DNA from: Rhodanobacter sp. Root480
Lineage (GTDB): Bacteria; Pseudomonadota; Gammaproteobacteria; Xanthomonadales; Rhodanobacteraceae
Direction of reading: 5' to 3'
Assembly (NCBI RefSeq): GCF_001426645.1
Contig: NZ_LMEX01000002.1
Location: 454,322 to 518,321 of the forward strand
DNA: 64,000 nucleotides
Of this stretch, positions 38,446-49,071 are shown in pieces; position 1 is the first letter of the stretch; the number at the start of each line of letters is the position of its first letter. The notes beneath the pieces were generated by a model. The model made no database searches, had not been told where the DNA came from, and worked only from the letters and a program-made list of their open reading frames with translations. Made by a program: the position numbers and the translations under genes.

Positions 38446-40887
38446 ATGAGCAAGCACTCCGATTCGAGCCGAACCGCCTGGCTGCCCGCACTGGCGTTGC
38501 TGGCGCTGTCCACCGGCGCCGCCGCGCAGGACGCCACCGCGCCATCCCCCACCAAGGCCCAGCGCCTGGACGCGGTGATCGTCACCGGCACCCGCGCCGA
38601 CAACCGCACCGAAAGCAGTTCGCTGACCCCGATCGACGTGGTCTCCGCCAAGGTATTGCAGCAGACCGGCACCACCGAGTTGTCCACCGCGCTGGCCCGG
38701 ATCATCCCGTCGCTGAACTTCCCCCGCCCGGCCGGCGGCGACACCGCCGACCAGCAGCGCCCGCTGCAGCTGCGCGGCCTTTCGCCCGACCAGGTGCTGG
38801 TGCTGGTGGACGGCAAGCGCTGGCACTCGGGCGCCCTGCTGCTGACCAACGGCGTGGTCGGTCGTGGCTCGCAAGCGGTCGACCTCAACACCATCCCAAT
38901 GGCCGCGATCGACCACATCGAGGTGCTGCGTGACGGCGCCTCCGCCCAGTACGGTTCGGACGCCATCGCGGGCGTGGTCAACATCATCCTCAAGAAGGGC
39001 GCCCAGGGTGGCTCGGTCGAGGCGCTGGGCGGCCAGTACTACGCCGGCGACGGCCGGCAGTGGCAGGGTTCGGCCAATGTCGGCCTGCCGTTGAACGACG
39101 ACAAGGGCTGGATCCGCTTCACCCTGCAGGACGGCAGCCAGAACTACTCCGACCGCTCCGCCCCCGAGCGCGTGGCGCCGTTCGAGATCGGCCAGCGCTA
39201 CGGCGACCCGGCGGCGAAGAGCAAGAACCTGTTCCTCAACGCGCAATACGACATCACGCCCGCCGTGCAGCTGTACGCCTTTGGCCACTACAGCACCCGC
39301 GACACCACCTCGCCGGCGTTCTTCCGCGACACCCTCAGCGGCAACGCCGTCCTCTCGCTTTATCCGAACGGCTATACCCCGCTGGAGCAGGGCAATTCGA
39401 TCGACCGCTCGCTGGTCGTCGGCCTGCGCGGCACCACCAGCGGCGGCTGGCGCTGGGACATCAGCGGCAACGCCGGCGGCAACCGGGTGTCCTACCGCAC
39501 CATCCACAGCGTCAACCGCGCGCTGCTGAATGACTTCGGATCGACCCAGTCCAGTTTCCACGATGGCATCCTGCATGCCGACCAGCAGTCGTTCGACATC
39601 GACATCGCCAAGGATCTATCGGTGGGCTGGCTGCCCAACCCGGTCACCCTGGCCTTCGGTACCGAGTACCTGCGCCAGAGCTACCAGATCGACGCTGGCG
39701 AACCGGCCTCCTACTACGTCGGCACCTCCGGCAAGTCCGGCGGCGCGCAGGGTTTCGGCGGCTATCAACCTTCCGATGCCGGCTCGTATGCCCGCCACGA
39801 CGTGGCCGAGTACCTGAGCCTGGAAACCAACCTCACCGATCGCCTGGGCACATCGCTGGCGGTACGCCATGAGGATTACAGCGACTTCGGCACCACCACC
39901 ACCGGCTCGCTGTCGGCCCGCTTCGACTTCACCGACAGCTTCGCGCTGCGCGGCAGCGCCTCGACCGGTTTCCGCGCGCCGGCGCTGGCGCAGCAGTACT
40001 ACGCGTACACGTCGTCCACCTACCAGGGCCCCGGCAACAACCTCGGCCTGACCCCGGGCATCTACAACACCGCACTGGTGTCATCGATCAGCCCGCTGGG
40101 CCGTCTGCTGGGTGGTGAGGCGCTGAAGCCCGAGAAGTCACGCAACTTCACCGTGGGCGCGGTGTGGAACCCGACCGACGCGCTCAGCCTCAGCCTCGAC
40201 GCCTACCAGATCGACATCGACAACAGGATCACGTTGTCGAGCTACCTCGGCACCAGCTCCGCCGTCGTGCAGGATTACCTGACGGCCAACGGCATCACCG
40301 ACAGCAACTACAGCAGCGTCGGCTACTTCACCAACGCCGTGGACACGCGCACCCGGGGCATCGACTTCGTCGGTGGCTACCACTTCGACTTCGGCAACGC
40401 CGGCAGCCTGCAGACCTCGCTGAGCTACAACTACAACTACAACAAGGTCACCGACATCAAGCCTAACCCCGCGGCGCTCGACGCCCTGGGCGTCAGCCTC
40501 AAGCGTGTCGACCGGCGTGATGTCCTCGGCCTGCTGGCAGACACCGCGCCGCGCAGCAAGCTGATCCTCAATGGCCTGTACAGCGTGGGCAACTGGAACA
40601 TCAACGCGACCATCACCCGCTACGGCAGCTTCACCTCGTTCAGCAGCTCCAGCGCCACCTTTGACCAGGTCTACAGCGCGAACTGGGTCAGCGACCTGGC
40701 GGTCAGCTACAACCTCGACCACTGGACCTTCACCCTGGGCGCAGACAACCTGTTCAACAAGTACCCGAACAAGGTCAACGCCATCAACGGCTACGGCGCC
40801 AACAAGGGCACCATGCCGTATTCGGTCTACTCGCCGTACGGCTTCAACGGCGGCTATGGTTACGGCAAGGTCGTCTACCACTGGTAA
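38446..40887 (+). CDS. TonB-dependent receptor (no STN domain)
   Basis: 813 residues. A signal peptide (LPALALLALSTGAAAQ) is followed by a TonB-box-like RLDAVIVTGTR and the plug: SSSLTPIDVVSAKVLQ, PLQLRGLSPDQVLVLVDGKRWHSGALL (in pieces), AAIDHIEVLRDGASAQYGSDAIAGVVNI (in pieces). The barrel follows, with the late motif LSVSTGFRAPALAQQYY-like (ASTGFRAPALAQQYYAY), then TLGADNLFNKYPNK and a final aromatic YHW. It resembles the large Xanthomonadales/Caulobacter receptors for non-iron substrates. The ligand is unknown; its operator suggests it is not simply Fur-regulated. It converges with the cobalamin operon over a shared terminator. Confidence 0.93.
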   Translation: MSKHSDSSRTAWLPALALLALSTGAAAQDATAPSPTKAQRLDAVIVTGTRADNRTESSSLTPIDVVSAKVLQQTGTTELSTALARIIPSLNFPRPAGGDTADQQRPLQLRGLSPDQVLVLVDGKRWHSGALLLTNGVVGRGSQAVDLNTIPMAAIDHIEVLRDGASAQYGSDAIAGVVNIILKKGAQGGSVEALGGQYYAGDGRQWQGSANVGLPLNDDKGWIRFTLQDGSQNYSDRSAPERVAPFEIGQRYGDPAAKSKNLFLNAQYDITPAVQLYAFGHYSTRDTTSPAFFRDTLSGNAVLSLYPNGYTPLEQGNSIDRSLVVGLRGTTSGGWRWDISGNAGGNRVSYRTIHSVNRALLNDFGSTQSSFHDGILHADQQSFDIDIAKDLSVGWLPNPVTLAFGTEYLRQSYQIDAGEPASYYVGTSGKSGGAQGFGGYQPSDAGSYARHDVAEYLSLETNLTDRLGTSLAVRHEDYSDFGTTTTGSLSARFDFTDSFALRGSASTGFRAPALAQQYYAYTSSTYQGPGNNLGLTPGIYNTALVSSISPLGRLLGGEALKPEKSRNFTVGAVWNPTDALSLSLDAYQIDIDNRITLSSYLGTSSAVVQDYLTANGITDSNYSSVGYFTNAVDTRTRGIDFVGGYHFDFGNAGSLQTSLSYNYNYNKVTDIKPNPAALDALGVSLKRVDRRDVLGLLADTAPRSKLILNGLYSVGNWNINATITRYGSFTSFSSSSATFDQVYSANWVSDLAVSYNLDHWTFTLGADNLFNKYPNKVNAINGYGANKGTMPYSVYSPYGFNGGYGYGKVVYHW

Positions 40888-40906
40888 GCGGCTGGCATCG
40901 GGATGA

Positions 40907-40938
40907 CGAAAAGCCCCGGCACTGTCCGGGGCTTTTCG
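40907..40938. terminator. Convergent bidirectional terminator (receptor / cobalamin operon)
   Basis: CGAAAAGCCCCGG (40907-40919) pairs with CCGGGGCTTTTCG (40926-40938), a 13-pair stem with a six-base loop and A/T-rich outer arms on both sides. It serves the receptor on the plus strand and cobS on the minus strand. Confidence 0.85.
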
Positions 40939-40953
40939 TGTCGGCAACCCCGC

Positions 40954-41682
40954 TCAACCCGCCACGATCCACGCCGCCAGCACGGCCACCTCGACCAGCT
41001 CGGTGAGCGCGCCGCAGGGATCGCCGGTCATGCCGCCCAGGCGTTGCAGGCAGGCACGGCGCCACGCGAGGAAAACCAGCGTGGCCACCATCGCACCGAG
41101 CAGCCCACGCCAACCCGGCAACAGCAGGCAACCCGCGCCGACCAGCAACAATCCGACCATGCAGGCGCGACGCGGCGCCCCCAGCAACCCACTACCCAGG
41201 CCGCCCACGCGCACATAAGGGGTGGTCAGGAAGGCGGCGGTCAGCGCACTGCGCGCCAGCATCGGGGCCAGCAGCAGGGCGACCCAGTCCCACAACGGCA
41301 GGCTGGCCAGCGCGGCGAATTTCAACAGCAGCACCAGCACCACGGCGACCACGCCGACCGGGCCGCTGCGCGGGTCCTTCATGATTTCCAGTGTGCGTGC
41401 GCGATCACCCAAACCGCCCACCCAGGCGTCCGCGCTGTCGGCCAGGCCATCCAGATGCATCGCCCCGGTCAGGCCGACCCAGGCCAGCAACAGCAGCGCG
41501 GAGGCCAGCAGCGGCGGCACGTCGCGCAAGGCCCAGGCCAGCGCCGCCAGGATCGCGCCCAGCAGCAGGCCCACCAGCGAATACCAGGCCAGTGATTGCG
41601 ACTGCGCCCGCGCGTCGTCGAACACCTTGACCGGTACCGGGATGCGGGTGAGGAAGCCCAGCGCCGCGAGCAGCCCGCGCAT
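40954..41682 (-). CDS. cobS: Adenosylcobinamide-GDP ribazoletransferase (cobalamin synthase) CobS
   Basis: About 242 residues from ATG 41682, which overlaps the cobC stop (TGATG). Multi-pass membrane protein with family motifs FLTRIPVP, GAMHLDGLADSADAW (Asp-rich active site), IMKDPRSGPVGVVAVVLVLLLKF (in part) and GMTGDPCGALTEL. It joins GDP-cobinamide with alpha-ribazole (phosphate), the last assembly step of the nucleotide loop. It is the last gene of the operon, before a strong terminator. Confidence 0.96.
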   Translation of the reverse strand: MRGLLAALGFLTRIPVPVKVFDDARAQSQSLAWYSLVGLLLGAILAALAWALRDVPPLLASALLLLAWVGLTGAMHLDGLADSADAWVGGLGDRARTLEIMKDPRSGPVGVVAVVLVLLLKFAALASLPLWDWVALLLAPMLARSALTAAFLTTPYVRVGGLGSGLLGAPRRACMVGLLLVGAGCLLLPGWRGLLGAMVATLVFLAWRRACLQRLGGMTGDPCGALTELVEVAVLAAWIVAG

Positions 41683-42245
41683 CACGCGCAGCCGGCCACG
41701 GAAGGCCACGGCAACGGGTGCAGCGAGGCGTGCGGCACGTCGATACCGGCCATGTCACCGTAGTCGCGCCCCTCAACCAGGCAACGCAGCAGGCGGATCG
41801 CGCCGCCGTGGGTGACCACCAGCACGCGTCTTCCCTTCCCCTCATCGGCAATGCGGTCAAGCGCGGCGGTGAGCCGGCCACGAAAGGCGGCGAAGGTTTC
41901 CGCACCGGGCGGTGGATGCGCCACCGGGTCGGCCCAGAAGCGCCCCAGCGCATCGCCATCGCGCTCGGCCAGGGTCTCGATCGGCACGCCCTGCCAGTCG
42001 CCGAAATGGTATTCAGCCAGCCGCGCATCGAGCCGCAACGGTAGCCCGCGCTGGTCGGCCAGTTCGGCGGCGAAGCGGGCACAGCGCTGCAGCGTGGAGG
42101 ACACCACCGCATCCCATGCGTGGCCGACCACCGCCGCGCGCAACTGCGCCCAGCCCTGTTCGCTCAGCGCGTCATCCAACTGTCCGCGGTAACTGCGCTG
42201 GCCGGTATCGCCGTGACGCAGCAGCTCGATATTCGCCGTGGTCAT
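41682..42245 (-). CDS. cobC: Histidine phosphatase, alpha-ribazole-5'-phosphate phosphatase-like CobC
   Basis: 187 residues. The RHG motif lies near the N-terminus ([28 protein letters not shown], in pieces), with R9-H10-G11 holding the catalytic His. A second His sits in [11 protein letters not shown]. Histidine phosphatases of this type dephosphorylate alpha-ribazole phosphate or cobalamin phosphate. The placement between cobT and cobS supports this substrate. It overlaps cobT by four bases and cobS by one. Confidence 0.92.
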   Translation of the reverse strand: MTTANIELLRHGDTGQRSYRGQLDDALSEQGWAQLRAAVVGHAWDAVVSSTLQRCARFAAELADQRGLPLRLDARLAEYHFGDWQGVPIETLAERDGDALGRFWADPVAHPPPGAETFAAFRGRLTAALDRIADEGKGRRVLVVTHGGAIRLLRCLVEGRDYGDMAGIDVPHASLHPLPWPSVAGCA

Positions 42246-43288
42246 GCCTCGGACACTCCTGCCTGTTCGAACGTGGCCATGCCGTTGTGCAAGGCGCAGG
42301 CCAGCCGCAACAACGGAAATGCGATCGCGGCACCACTGCCCTCGCCCAGCCGAAGCCCCAGATCCAGCAGCGGCTCGGCATCGAGCGCGGCCAGCACGCG
42401 GGCGTGGCCATGCTCATGCGAGCAATGCGAGAACAGCAGCCAGTCGCGGCAACCCGGATTGATGCGTACCGCCGCCAGCGCCGCCACCGTGGCGATGAAG
42501 CCATCGACCAGCACCGGCAATCCGCCCTGGGCCGCGGCGACATACACGCCGGTCAACGCGGCGATCTCGAAACCGCCGAGGCAACGCAGTTGCTCCAGTA
42601 CCGTCGTCGCGCCCGCATGCGTGGCCAGTGCCTGCGCAATCACCCGTGCCTTGTGCGCGACGCCACCGGCATCCAGCCCCGTGCCGGCGCCGCTCAGCAC
42701 GCCGGGCGGCAAGCCAAGCAAGGCACAACCCAGCGCGCTGGCCGCGGTGGTATTGGCGATGCCCATCTCGCCGCCGATGAATATCCGCGCGCCGCCTGCC
42801 TGCGCCGCCGCCACGCTGTGCGCGCCGGCATCGAGTGCCGCCTGCAACTGCGCCGTCGTCATCGCCGGCTGCAGGCAGAAATTGGCCGTGGACGCAGCGA
42901 TGATCGCGCGGCGCACGCCAGTGATTTCGCCCGGATCGTTCACGGTGCCCAGGTTGACTACCTCCAGCGTGGCGCCCAGCTCGTGCGCCAGCACACTGAT
43001 TGCCGCACCGCCGTTGGCGAAATTGCGCAGCATCTCGCCGGTGACCGCCTGCGGAAAGGCCGACACGCCCTCCTCCGCCACGCCGTGGTCGCCGGCGAAA
43101 ATGCTGATCCACGCGGGGTCCACGGCCGGCCGTGACGAGCGTTGCAGCGCGGCCAGCCGGACCGCCGCCACCTCCAGTGCGCCCAGCGAACCGGGCGGCT
43201 TGGTCAGGCTGGCCTGGCGCGCGCGGGCGCCGGCTTCGATGGACGCGTCGGGTGTGCGACAGGGTTCGAGCAACCAGTTCGACGTCAC
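42242..43288 (-). CDS. cobT: Nicotinate-nucleotide--dimethylbenzimidazole phosphoribosyltransferase CobT
   Basis: 348 residues, the family length. [20 protein letters not shown] (29-48), [21 protein letters not shown] (in part), [30 protein letters not shown] and [16 protein letters not shown] are all CobT hallmarks. The catalytic glutamate sits near the C-terminus ([16 protein letters not shown]). It activates the lower ligand as alpha-ribazole-5'-phosphate. It overlaps cobU by four bases. Confidence 0.97.
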   Translation of the reverse strand: MTSNWLLEPCRTPDASIEAGARARQASLTKPPGSLGALEVAAVRLAALQRSSRPAVDPAWISIFAGDHGVAEEGVSAFPQAVTGEMLRNFANGGAAISVLAHELGATLEVVNLGTVNDPGEITGVRRAIIAASTANFCLQPAMTTAQLQAALDAGAHSVAAAQAGGARIFIGGEMGIANTTAASALGCALLGLPPGVLSGAGTGLDAGGVAHKARVIAQALATHAGATTVLEQLRCLGGFEIAALTGVYVAAAQGGLPVLVDGFIATVAALAAVRINPGCRDWLLFSHCSHEHGHARVLAALDAEPLLDLGLRLGEGSGAAIAFPLLRLACALHNGMATFEQAGVSEA

Positions 43289-43806
43289 GGCAAAGTTCCT
43301 TTCAGAGTCAGCGGCAAACCGGCCGCCACGAAAATCACGCGGTCACACATCGCCGCCAGCGCCTGATGCAGGCGACCGGCTTCGTCGACGAAGCGGCGGC
43401 TGAGTTCGCCCAACGGCACCACGCCCATGCCGATCTCGTTGCTGACCAGCAGGATCTCGCCGGGCAACTGCGGCAGCGTGTCGAGCAAGGCCGCACGTTC
43501 GCGCTCAAAGCGCGATGCATCGGCATCGCCGAGCAGGTTGCTCAGCCACAGCGTGAGGCAATCGACCAGCACACAGCGATCCGCACGTGCGTGTTGCCGC
43601 AACACCTCGGCCAGTGCCAGCGGCTCTTCCACGCAGAGCCAGTCGGCCGGGCGGCGTGTGCGGTGATGGGCGATGCGTTCGGCCATCTCGCCATCACGCG
43701 CCTGCGCCGTGGCGATATAGACCACCGGGCGCGTGCTGGCGAGCGCGAGGCGTTCGGCCAGCGCGCTCTTGCCCGAGCGGGCGCCGCCGAGAATCAGGTT
43801 GCGCAT
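43285..43806 (-). CDS. cobU: Adenosylcobinamide kinase / adenosylcobinamide-phosphate guanylyltransferase CobU
   Basis: 173 residues from ATG 43806. Walker A GGARSGKS lies at 7-14, the Asp-rich segment is [17 protein letters not shown], and [31 protein letters not shown] (in pieces) is the family C-terminus. The bifunctional enzyme phosphorylates adenosylcobinamide and transfers GMP to it. It overlaps the end of cobQ by 13 bases. Confidence 0.96.
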   Translation of the reverse strand: MRNLILGGARSGKSALAERLALASTRPVVYIATAQARDGEMAERIAHHRTRRPADWLCVEEPLALAEVLRQHARADRCVLVDCLTLWLSNLLGDADASRFERERAALLDTLPQLPGEILLVSNEIGMGVVPLGELSRRFVDEAGRLHQALAAMCDRVIFVAAGLPLTLKGTLP

Positions 43807-45269
43807 GCGTGCTCCTGTCCCAGCAGCCGCGCCAGCGCGGTGGTGTCCAGATGGTTTTCCACGGCATCGGCGAGCCGCTCGATGCTGGCCTCGCGCAACG
43901 CGTCCATGTCCAGCGGCTCGGCATCGCGCAGGCCGGCCCAGCGCAACAGCGCGGCAAGTGCCGGCGGCGCGTCGAACAGGCCGTGCAGATAACTGCCCAG
44001 CACTTGGTTGTCGGCCGAAATCGCGCCGTCGTGGCGGCCGTCGTCGAGCGCGCTCGATGGCCGTTCCAGTGCCGCTCCGTGACTGATGCCGCAGTGAATT
44101 TCGTAGCCCCGCACCTCGGCTCCGTCCAGCGCCAGATGGCCGCGTACCTGGCGCAATTGCTTGGCCGGCGACAAGCTGGTTTCCAGCGCCAGATGGCCCA
44201 GGCCCGCGCTGGAGCCGGCGGCGCCCTCGATGCCGTGCGGGTCGTGGATCGCGTTTCCCAGCATCTGCAGGCCACCGCAGATGCCGATGACCTTGCCGCC
44301 GTAACGCAGGTGGCGCGCGATCGCCTCGGCCCAGCCATGCGCGCGCAGCCACGCCAGGTCGGCACGCGTGGACTTGGAGCCGGGCAGCACGATCAGATCG
44401 CACGGCGGTGGCGTTTCGCCGGGGCCGACAAACTGCAGTTGCACCTGCGGGTGCGCGCGCAGGGCGTCGAAATCGGTGTGGTTGCTGATCCGCGGCAGCG
44501 CCGGCACCGCCACGCGCAACGTCGCGCGCGGCTTGGCGGCGACTTCGCGCGGCAACGCGTCCTCCGCTTCCAGTTGCAGCCCGTGCAGGTACGGCAACAC
44601 GCCGAGCACCGGCTTGCCGGTCTCGCGTTCGAGCCAGTCCAGCCCTGGCTGAAGCAATGCAAGGTCGCCGCGAAAACGGTTGATCACGAAACCGGCCACG
44701 CGCTCGCGCTCACTGGGCGAGAGCAGTGCCAGCGTACCGACCAGATGGGCGAACACGCCGCCACGGTCGATGTCGGCGATCAGCAGCACCGGGCAATCCA
44801 CCGCCTCGGCATGGCCCATGTTGGCGATGTCGTTGGCGCGCAGGTTGATCTCGGCGGGGCTGCCCGCGCCCTCGACGATCAACGCGTCGTACTGCGCCAC
44901 CAGCCGCGCATGCGAGGCCAGCACCGCCTCGCGCGCGATGCGCTTGTAGCCGTGGTAGCCCACGGCATCCATGTTGGCCACCGCGTGGCCGTGCACGATC
45001 ACCTGGGCACCGGTGTCGCTGTTGGGCTTGAGCAACACCGGGTTGAAATCGGTGTGTGCGCGCACGCCGGCCGCCTGCGCCTGCACCGCCTGGGCGCGGC
45101 CGATCTCGCCGCCATCGACGGTGACCGCCGAGTTCAGCGCCATGTTCTGCGGCTTGAATGGCGCCACCGCCACGCCGCGCCGGCGCAGCCAGCGGCACAG
45201 CGCCGCGACCAGCGTGCTCTTGCCCGCGTCGGAGGTGCAGCCCTGCACCATCAGCACGCGGGCGCTCAC
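43794..45269 (-). CDS. cobQ: Cobyric acid synthase CobQ
   Basis: 491 residues from GTG 45269, overlapping the cobD stop (GTGA). The N-terminal ATP-binding domain ([22 protein letters not shown] in pieces, [23 protein letters not shown] in pieces) and the C-terminal class I glutamine amidotransferase domain ([12 protein letters not shown] with the catalytic Cys) are complete. [21 protein letters not shown] is a hallmark. It amidates four carboxylates of adenosylcobyrinate a,c-diamide to give adenosylcobyric acid. Confidence 0.97.
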   Translation of the reverse strand: MSARVLMVQGCTSDAGKSTLVAALCRWLRRRGVAVAPFKPQNMALNSAVTVDGGEIGRAQAVQAQAAGVRAHTDFNPVLLKPNSDTGAQVIVHGHAVANMDAVGYHGYKRIAREAVLASHARLVAQYDALIVEGAGSPAEINLRANDIANMGHAEAVDCPVLLIADIDRGGVFAHLVGTLALLSPSERERVAGFVINRFRGDLALLQPGLDWLERETGKPVLGVLPYLHGLQLEAEDALPREVAAKPRATLRVAVPALPRISNHTDFDALRAHPQVQLQFVGPGETPPPCDLIVLPGSKSTRADLAWLRAHGWAEAIARHLRYGGKVIGICGGLQMLGNAIHDPHGIEGAAGSSAGLGHLALETSLSPAKQLRQVRGHLALDGAEVRGYEIHCGISHGAALERPSSALDDGRHDGAISADNQVLGSYLHGLFDAPPALAALLRWAGLRDAEPLDMDALREASIERLADAVENHLDTTALARLLGQEHACAT

Positions 45270-46249
45270 GCAAGCACCTCGCCCAGCGCATCGTTCAGCC
45301 GTCCAAACGCTGCTTCGTCGGCGGGCAGGCCGAAACGCAGGCTGGCCGGCGTGTCGAACAAGCGGGTGAGGATGCCGCGCGCCGCCAGCGCGTGGTGCAG
45401 CATGGCGGCGCGGTCGTCGCGGCACCACTGGAAGAACGCCGTGCCCGCCGTGGGCGGCAGGCCGTGGCGCGACAGCAAGGCCTGCAGCTGCGCACTGGCG
45501 GCGTGCAGTCGTCCACGCGCTTCGTGATGCCAGCGGCGATCGGCCAGCGCCAGTTTCAGCACGTGCCGTGCCGGCCCGCTCACCGTCCACGGGCCGAGCC
45601 GCGTGTGCAGTGCATCGAGCAAGGCCGGCGCCGCGCAGACGAAGCCGACGCGCGCCCCGGCCAGGCCGAAGAACTTGCCCACCGAGCGCAGCACGATCAG
45701 TCCCTCTGTCGCCGCATGGCCGCACAGGCTGTGCGTGGGCGTGGCATCCATGAAGGCCTCGTCGACCACCAGCCAGCCACCGCGTGCAGCCAAGGCCGCA
45801 TGCAGGCGCAACAGCGAGGCCGTGTCGAAACGCTCGCCACCTGGGTTGTTGGGATGGATCAGCACGATCACGTCGTGCCGCGGCGGTGCGGCCAGCAACG
45901 CGCTGGCGGGAAGCCGCTCCACCTCATGCCCTGCCCGCTGCCACGCCTGCGCATGCTCGGCGTAACCGGGCGCGATGATGCCCACCCGCGATGGCGGCCG
46001 CAGCGTGGGCAAGGCCTGGATCGCCGCCTGCGAACCGGCCACCGGAAGCAGCGCCGGTGCACCGTAGTAAGTGCATGCCACCTCGACCAGGCCGTCGTCA
46101 TCCTCGGGCAGGCGTTGCCATGCGGTGGCGGGAATCGGCGGCATCGGCCAGCCGAACGGATTGATACCGGTGGACAGATCCAGCCACCGTTCCGGCGCGA
46201 TACCGTGCTCGCGTGCCGCACGCAGCAGGCGGCCGCCGTGCTCAAGCAT
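45266..46249 (-). CDS. cobD: L-threonine-O-3-phosphate decarboxylase (PLP enzyme) CobD
   Basis: 327 residues from ATG 46249. Fold type I PLP aminotransferase-like: [10 protein letters not shown] at the N-terminus, [31 protein letters not shown] and the PLP-lysine segment [18 protein letters not shown]. It makes (R)-1-aminopropan-2-yl phosphate, which CbiB attaches to cobyric acid. Its start overlaps the cbiB end by eight bases. The symbol follows Salmonella usage (cobC in Pseudomonas denitrificans naming). Confidence 0.92.
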   Translation of the reverse strand: MLEHGGRLLRAAREHGIAPERWLDLSTGINPFGWPMPPIPATAWQRLPEDDDGLVEVACTYYGAPALLPVAGSQAAIQALPTLRPPSRVGIIAPGYAEHAQAWQRAGHEVERLPASALLAAPPRHDVIVLIHPNNPGGERFDTASLLRLHAALAARGGWLVVDEAFMDATPTHSLCGHAATEGLIVLRSVGKFFGLAGARVGFVCAAPALLDALHTRLGPWTVSGPARHVLKLALADRRWHHEARGRLHAASAQLQALLSRHGLPPTAGTAFFQWCRDDRAAMLHHALAARGILTRLFDTPASLRFGLPADEAAFGRLNDALGEVLA

Positions 46250-47171
46250 GTCGCAGTCCCTCCCGCAGTGCCGCCGCCGATACCAGCACGAGCAACCACA
46301 ACCCCACGCTCCGACGCACCAGGCGCACGGCGCGAACGATCGTCCCGGCGTCGGGCGGCAGGCCTTCACCCAGTTCGGGGCGCGGCTCCCACACGCCGTG
46401 ATACGGCGCCGCGCCACCCAGCCGCACGCCCAGCGCACCTGCGCCGGCAGCCATCACCGGGCCGGCGTTGGGGCTGTCCCAGGCGGGCGCCTGCGTGCGC
46501 CAGCAACGCCATGCCGGCGCGGTGCAACCCAGCAGCGCGTAGCTCAACGCGGTGAGCCGCGCCGGCAGGTAGTTCAGCACGTCGTCGATGCGCGCCGCGG
46601 CCCAGCCGAACCGGTGATAACGCGGCGTGCGATAGCCCCACATCGCGTCGAGGGTGTTGGCCAGCCGATACAGCAGCGCGCCCGGCGCGCCGAGCAGGAC
46701 AAACCAGAACAGCGCGCCGAACACCGCATCGTTGCCGTTTTCCAGCACCGATTCGGTAGCCGCCGCCGCCACCTGTTGCGGGTCGAGCGCCGCAGTGTCG
46801 CGACTGACCATACGCCCCACCGCCACGCGCGCCGCGTCCAGATCACCCGCGCACAAAGCCGCCGCCACCGGCTGCGCATGCTCGCCCAGACTGCGCAGGC
46901 CGATCGTCAGATACAGCAGCACGGCACTGAAACCGGCCGACAACCACGGCGACCGCGCGGCCAGTCCATCTGCCAGCCACGCACACAAGACCACCGGCGG
47001 CAGCACGGTGATGACCCAGGCCAGCACGCCGGCGGCGCGTCGATCCGCATGGCAACGTGCCTCGACCCGGCGCGCCACGCGTCCAAACCCCACCAGCGGA
47101 TGCGCCCGACGCGGCTCGCCCAGCCAGGCGTCCAGCAGCACCGCGCCGAGCACGGCCAAGATCATGCTCAT
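46242..47171 (-). CDS. cbiB: Adenosylcobinamide-phosphate synthase CbiB
   Basis: 309 residues from ATG 47171, overlapping the cobB stop (ATGA). Multi-pass membrane protein. [20 protein letters not shown] is the classical N-terminal motif, with [68 protein letters not shown] (in pieces) and [21 protein letters not shown] (in pieces). It condenses cobyric acid with aminopropanol phosphate at the inner membrane. Named cobD in Pseudomonas denitrificans. Confidence 0.96.
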   Translation of the reverse strand: MSMILAVLGAVLLDAWLGEPRRAHPLVGFGRVARRVEARCHADRRAAGVLAWVITVLPPVVLCAWLADGLAARSPWLSAGFSAVLLYLTIGLRSLGEHAQPVAAALCAGDLDAARVAVGRMVSRDTAALDPQQVAAAATESVLENGNDAVFGALFWFVLLGAPGALLYRLANTLDAMWGYRTPRYHRFGWAAARIDDVLNYLPARLTALSYALLGCTAPAWRCWRTQAPAWDSPNAGPVMAAGAGALGVRLGGAAPYHGVWEPRPELGEGLPPDAGTIVRAVRLVRRSVGLWLLVLVSAAALREGLRHA

Positions 47172-48457
47172 GGCTGGAACAAGCCGATGGCCGCAGCCGG
47201 GTTCGACGGGAAATAGAAGTGCACGAAGCTGGCCGTCATGCGCTGCCGGCGATACACCGCCTCGCGGCTCGGGCCCTTGTTCGGGTTGATTGCCAGCGCC
47301 AAAGGCTCGACCGGAATCTCGGCGCGTGCGTAATGGAACGCATGCCCGCGCAATGTGCCTTCGGGCAACTCGACACCCTGCAGGCCCAACCCGCACAACC
47401 GCGTCTGCATGGCCGCGTCGCCACGCAGCAGGCCGGCCATCGGTGAGGCATGGCCTTCGCGGTCCGCCAGCGTGTCGAGCGCGAACAGCAGGCCGCCGCA
47501 CTCGGCCAGCAACGGCTTGCCGGCATCCACATGTGCGCGCAGGGCCTGGTGCAGATCGTGACGCTGCGACAACGCCGGCAGGTGCAGCTCCGGATAGCCC
47601 CCGGGCAACCACACCGCATCGCATGGCGGCAGTGCCTCACCCGCCAGCGGCGAGAAGAATGCCAGCGTGGCGCCAGCTGCGCGCAGCAGGTCGAGGTTGG
47701 CCGGATACAGGAAGCAGAACGCGGCATCACGGGCGATGGCAATGCACTGTCCGCGCAAGCTTGCCGGCACCGGTGCCAGCGCGGCGGCATCGAAATCGAC
47801 GGCTGGCGGCAACGTGGTTGCAGCGTGCTGCGCCCACGCATCGGCCAACGCATCCAGCCGCGTGTCGACGTCACCCACTTCATCGGCCACCACCAGGCCC
47901 AGGTGCCGCTCCGGCAAGGCCAGCGCCGCATCGCGTGGCAGTGCGCCCATCCAGGCGATATCCGCCGGCAGGCTCCCGTGCAACAACTGCGCGTGGTAGG
48001 CGCTGCCGATGCGGTTGGCGGCTACGCCATGCAGCCGCACGTCCTGGCGATAACGCGCCAGGCCAGTGGCCAGCGCACCAAACGTCTGCGCCATCGCCGC
48101 GCCGTCGATCACCGCCAGTACCGGCACACCCAGCCGCGCCGCCAGATCGGCGCTGGACGGGTTGCCGTCGAACAGGCCCATCACGCCCTCGATCAGGATC
48201 AGATCCGCCTCGCCCGCCGCCGCATGCAGCCGCGCACGCACGTCGGCCTCGCCGCACATCCACAAGTCCAGTTGCTGGACCGGCGCGCCACTGGCCTTCT
48301 GCAGCAACAAGGGATCGAGAAAATCCGGTCCGGTCTTGAATGCCCGCACGCGGCGACCCTGCCGTACATGCCAGCGCGCCAGCGCCGCGGTGACGGACGT
48401 CTTGCCCTGGCCCGAAGCCGGCGCCGACACCAGCAGCGCCGGGCACGGCACGCTCAC
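47168..48457 (-). CDS. cobB: Cobyrinate a,c-diamide synthase CobB (CbiA)
   Basis: 429 residues from GTG 48457, overlapping the cobO stop. ATP-binding motif [18 protein letters not shown] near the N-terminus, [10 protein letters not shown], and a C-terminal glutamine amidotransferase domain with [12 protein letters not shown] (catalytic Cys). [11 protein letters not shown] is typical. It amidates the a and c side chains of cobyrinate. Finding it without corrin-ring genes in the window suggests that incomplete corrinoids can be taken up and finished, or that ring genes lie elsewhere. Confidence 0.95.
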   Translation of the reverse strand: MSVPCPALLVSAPASGQGKTSVTAALARWHVRQGRRVRAFKTGPDFLDPLLLQKASGAPVQQLDLWMCGEADVRARLHAAAGEADLILIEGVMGLFDGNPSSADLAARLGVPVLAVIDGAAMAQTFGALATGLARYRQDVRLHGVAANRIGSAYHAQLLHGSLPADIAWMGALPRDAALALPERHLGLVVADEVGDVDTRLDALADAWAQHAATTLPPAVDFDAAALAPVPASLRGQCIAIARDAAFCFLYPANLDLLRAAGATLAFFSPLAGEALPPCDAVWLPGGYPELHLPALSQRHDLHQALRAHVDAGKPLLAECGGLLFALDTLADREGHASPMAGLLRGDAAMQTRLCGLGLQGVELPEGTLRGHAFHYARAEIPVEPLALAINPNKGPSREAVYRRQRMTASFVHFYFPSNPAAAIGLFQP

Positions 48458-49071
48458 AGCTCGATACCCTTCTGCGCCTTGATGCCGGCCTTGAATGCAT
48501 GCTTGACCACGCGCATCTCGGTCACCGTGTCGGCTACTTCGACCAGGCCATCGGGCGCACCGCGGCCGGTGATCACCACATGCTGGTTCGGCGGCCGCGC
48601 AGCCAGCGCATCGGTCACCTGCTGCAGCTGGATGTAGTCCTTGACCAGGGCGATGTTCAACTCGTCCAGCAGCACGAAGTCGTAGGCCGGATCGGCCAGC
48701 ATCGCGGCAGCCACCCGCCACGCCGCCTGTGCCTTTTCGATGTCGCGCGACTTGTCCTGGGTCTCCCAGGTAAAGCCCTCGCCCATCACGTGGTAGTCGA
48801 GCCCATCGCCTTCGAAACGGCGGAAGAACGCCTCCTCGCCGGTGGAAAAGCTGCCCTTGATGAACTGCACCACGCCGCAACGGAAGCCGTGCCCGAGCGA
48901 GCGCGCCAGCATGCCGAAGCCGGACGAGCTCTTGCCCTTGCCGTTGCCGGTGTTGACCACCACCACGCCGCGCTCGATGGTGGCGCGGGCGATCTTGCGA
49001 TCGACCAGGTCCTTCTTGCGCTGCATGCGTTCGCGGTGGCGCTCTTCCGCATCGATCTCCCCGGCGCTCAT
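48454..49071 (-). CDS. cobO: Cob(I)yrinic acid a,c-diamide adenosyltransferase CobO
   Basis: 205 residues from ATG 49071, overlapping the preceding stop. RKKDLVDRKIARATIERGVVVVNTGNGKGKSSSGFGMLARSLGHG (in pieces) carries the P-loop GNGKGKSS. QFIKGSFSTGEE, MGEGFTWETQD, LDELNIALVKDYI and ITGRGAPDGLVEVADTVTEM (in pieces) complete the CobA/CobO family pattern. It adds the upper adenosyl ligand to reduced corrinoids. Confidence 0.97.
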   Translation of the reverse strand: MSAGEIDAEERHRERMQRKKDLVDRKIARATIERGVVVVNTGNGKGKSSSGFGMLARSLGHGFRCGVVQFIKGSFSTGEEAFFRRFEGDGLDYHVMGEGFTWETQDKSRDIEKAQAAWRVAAAMLADPAYDFVLLDELNIALVKDYIQLQQVTDALAARPPNQHVVITGRGAPDGLVEVADTVTEMRVVKHAFKAGIKAQKGIEL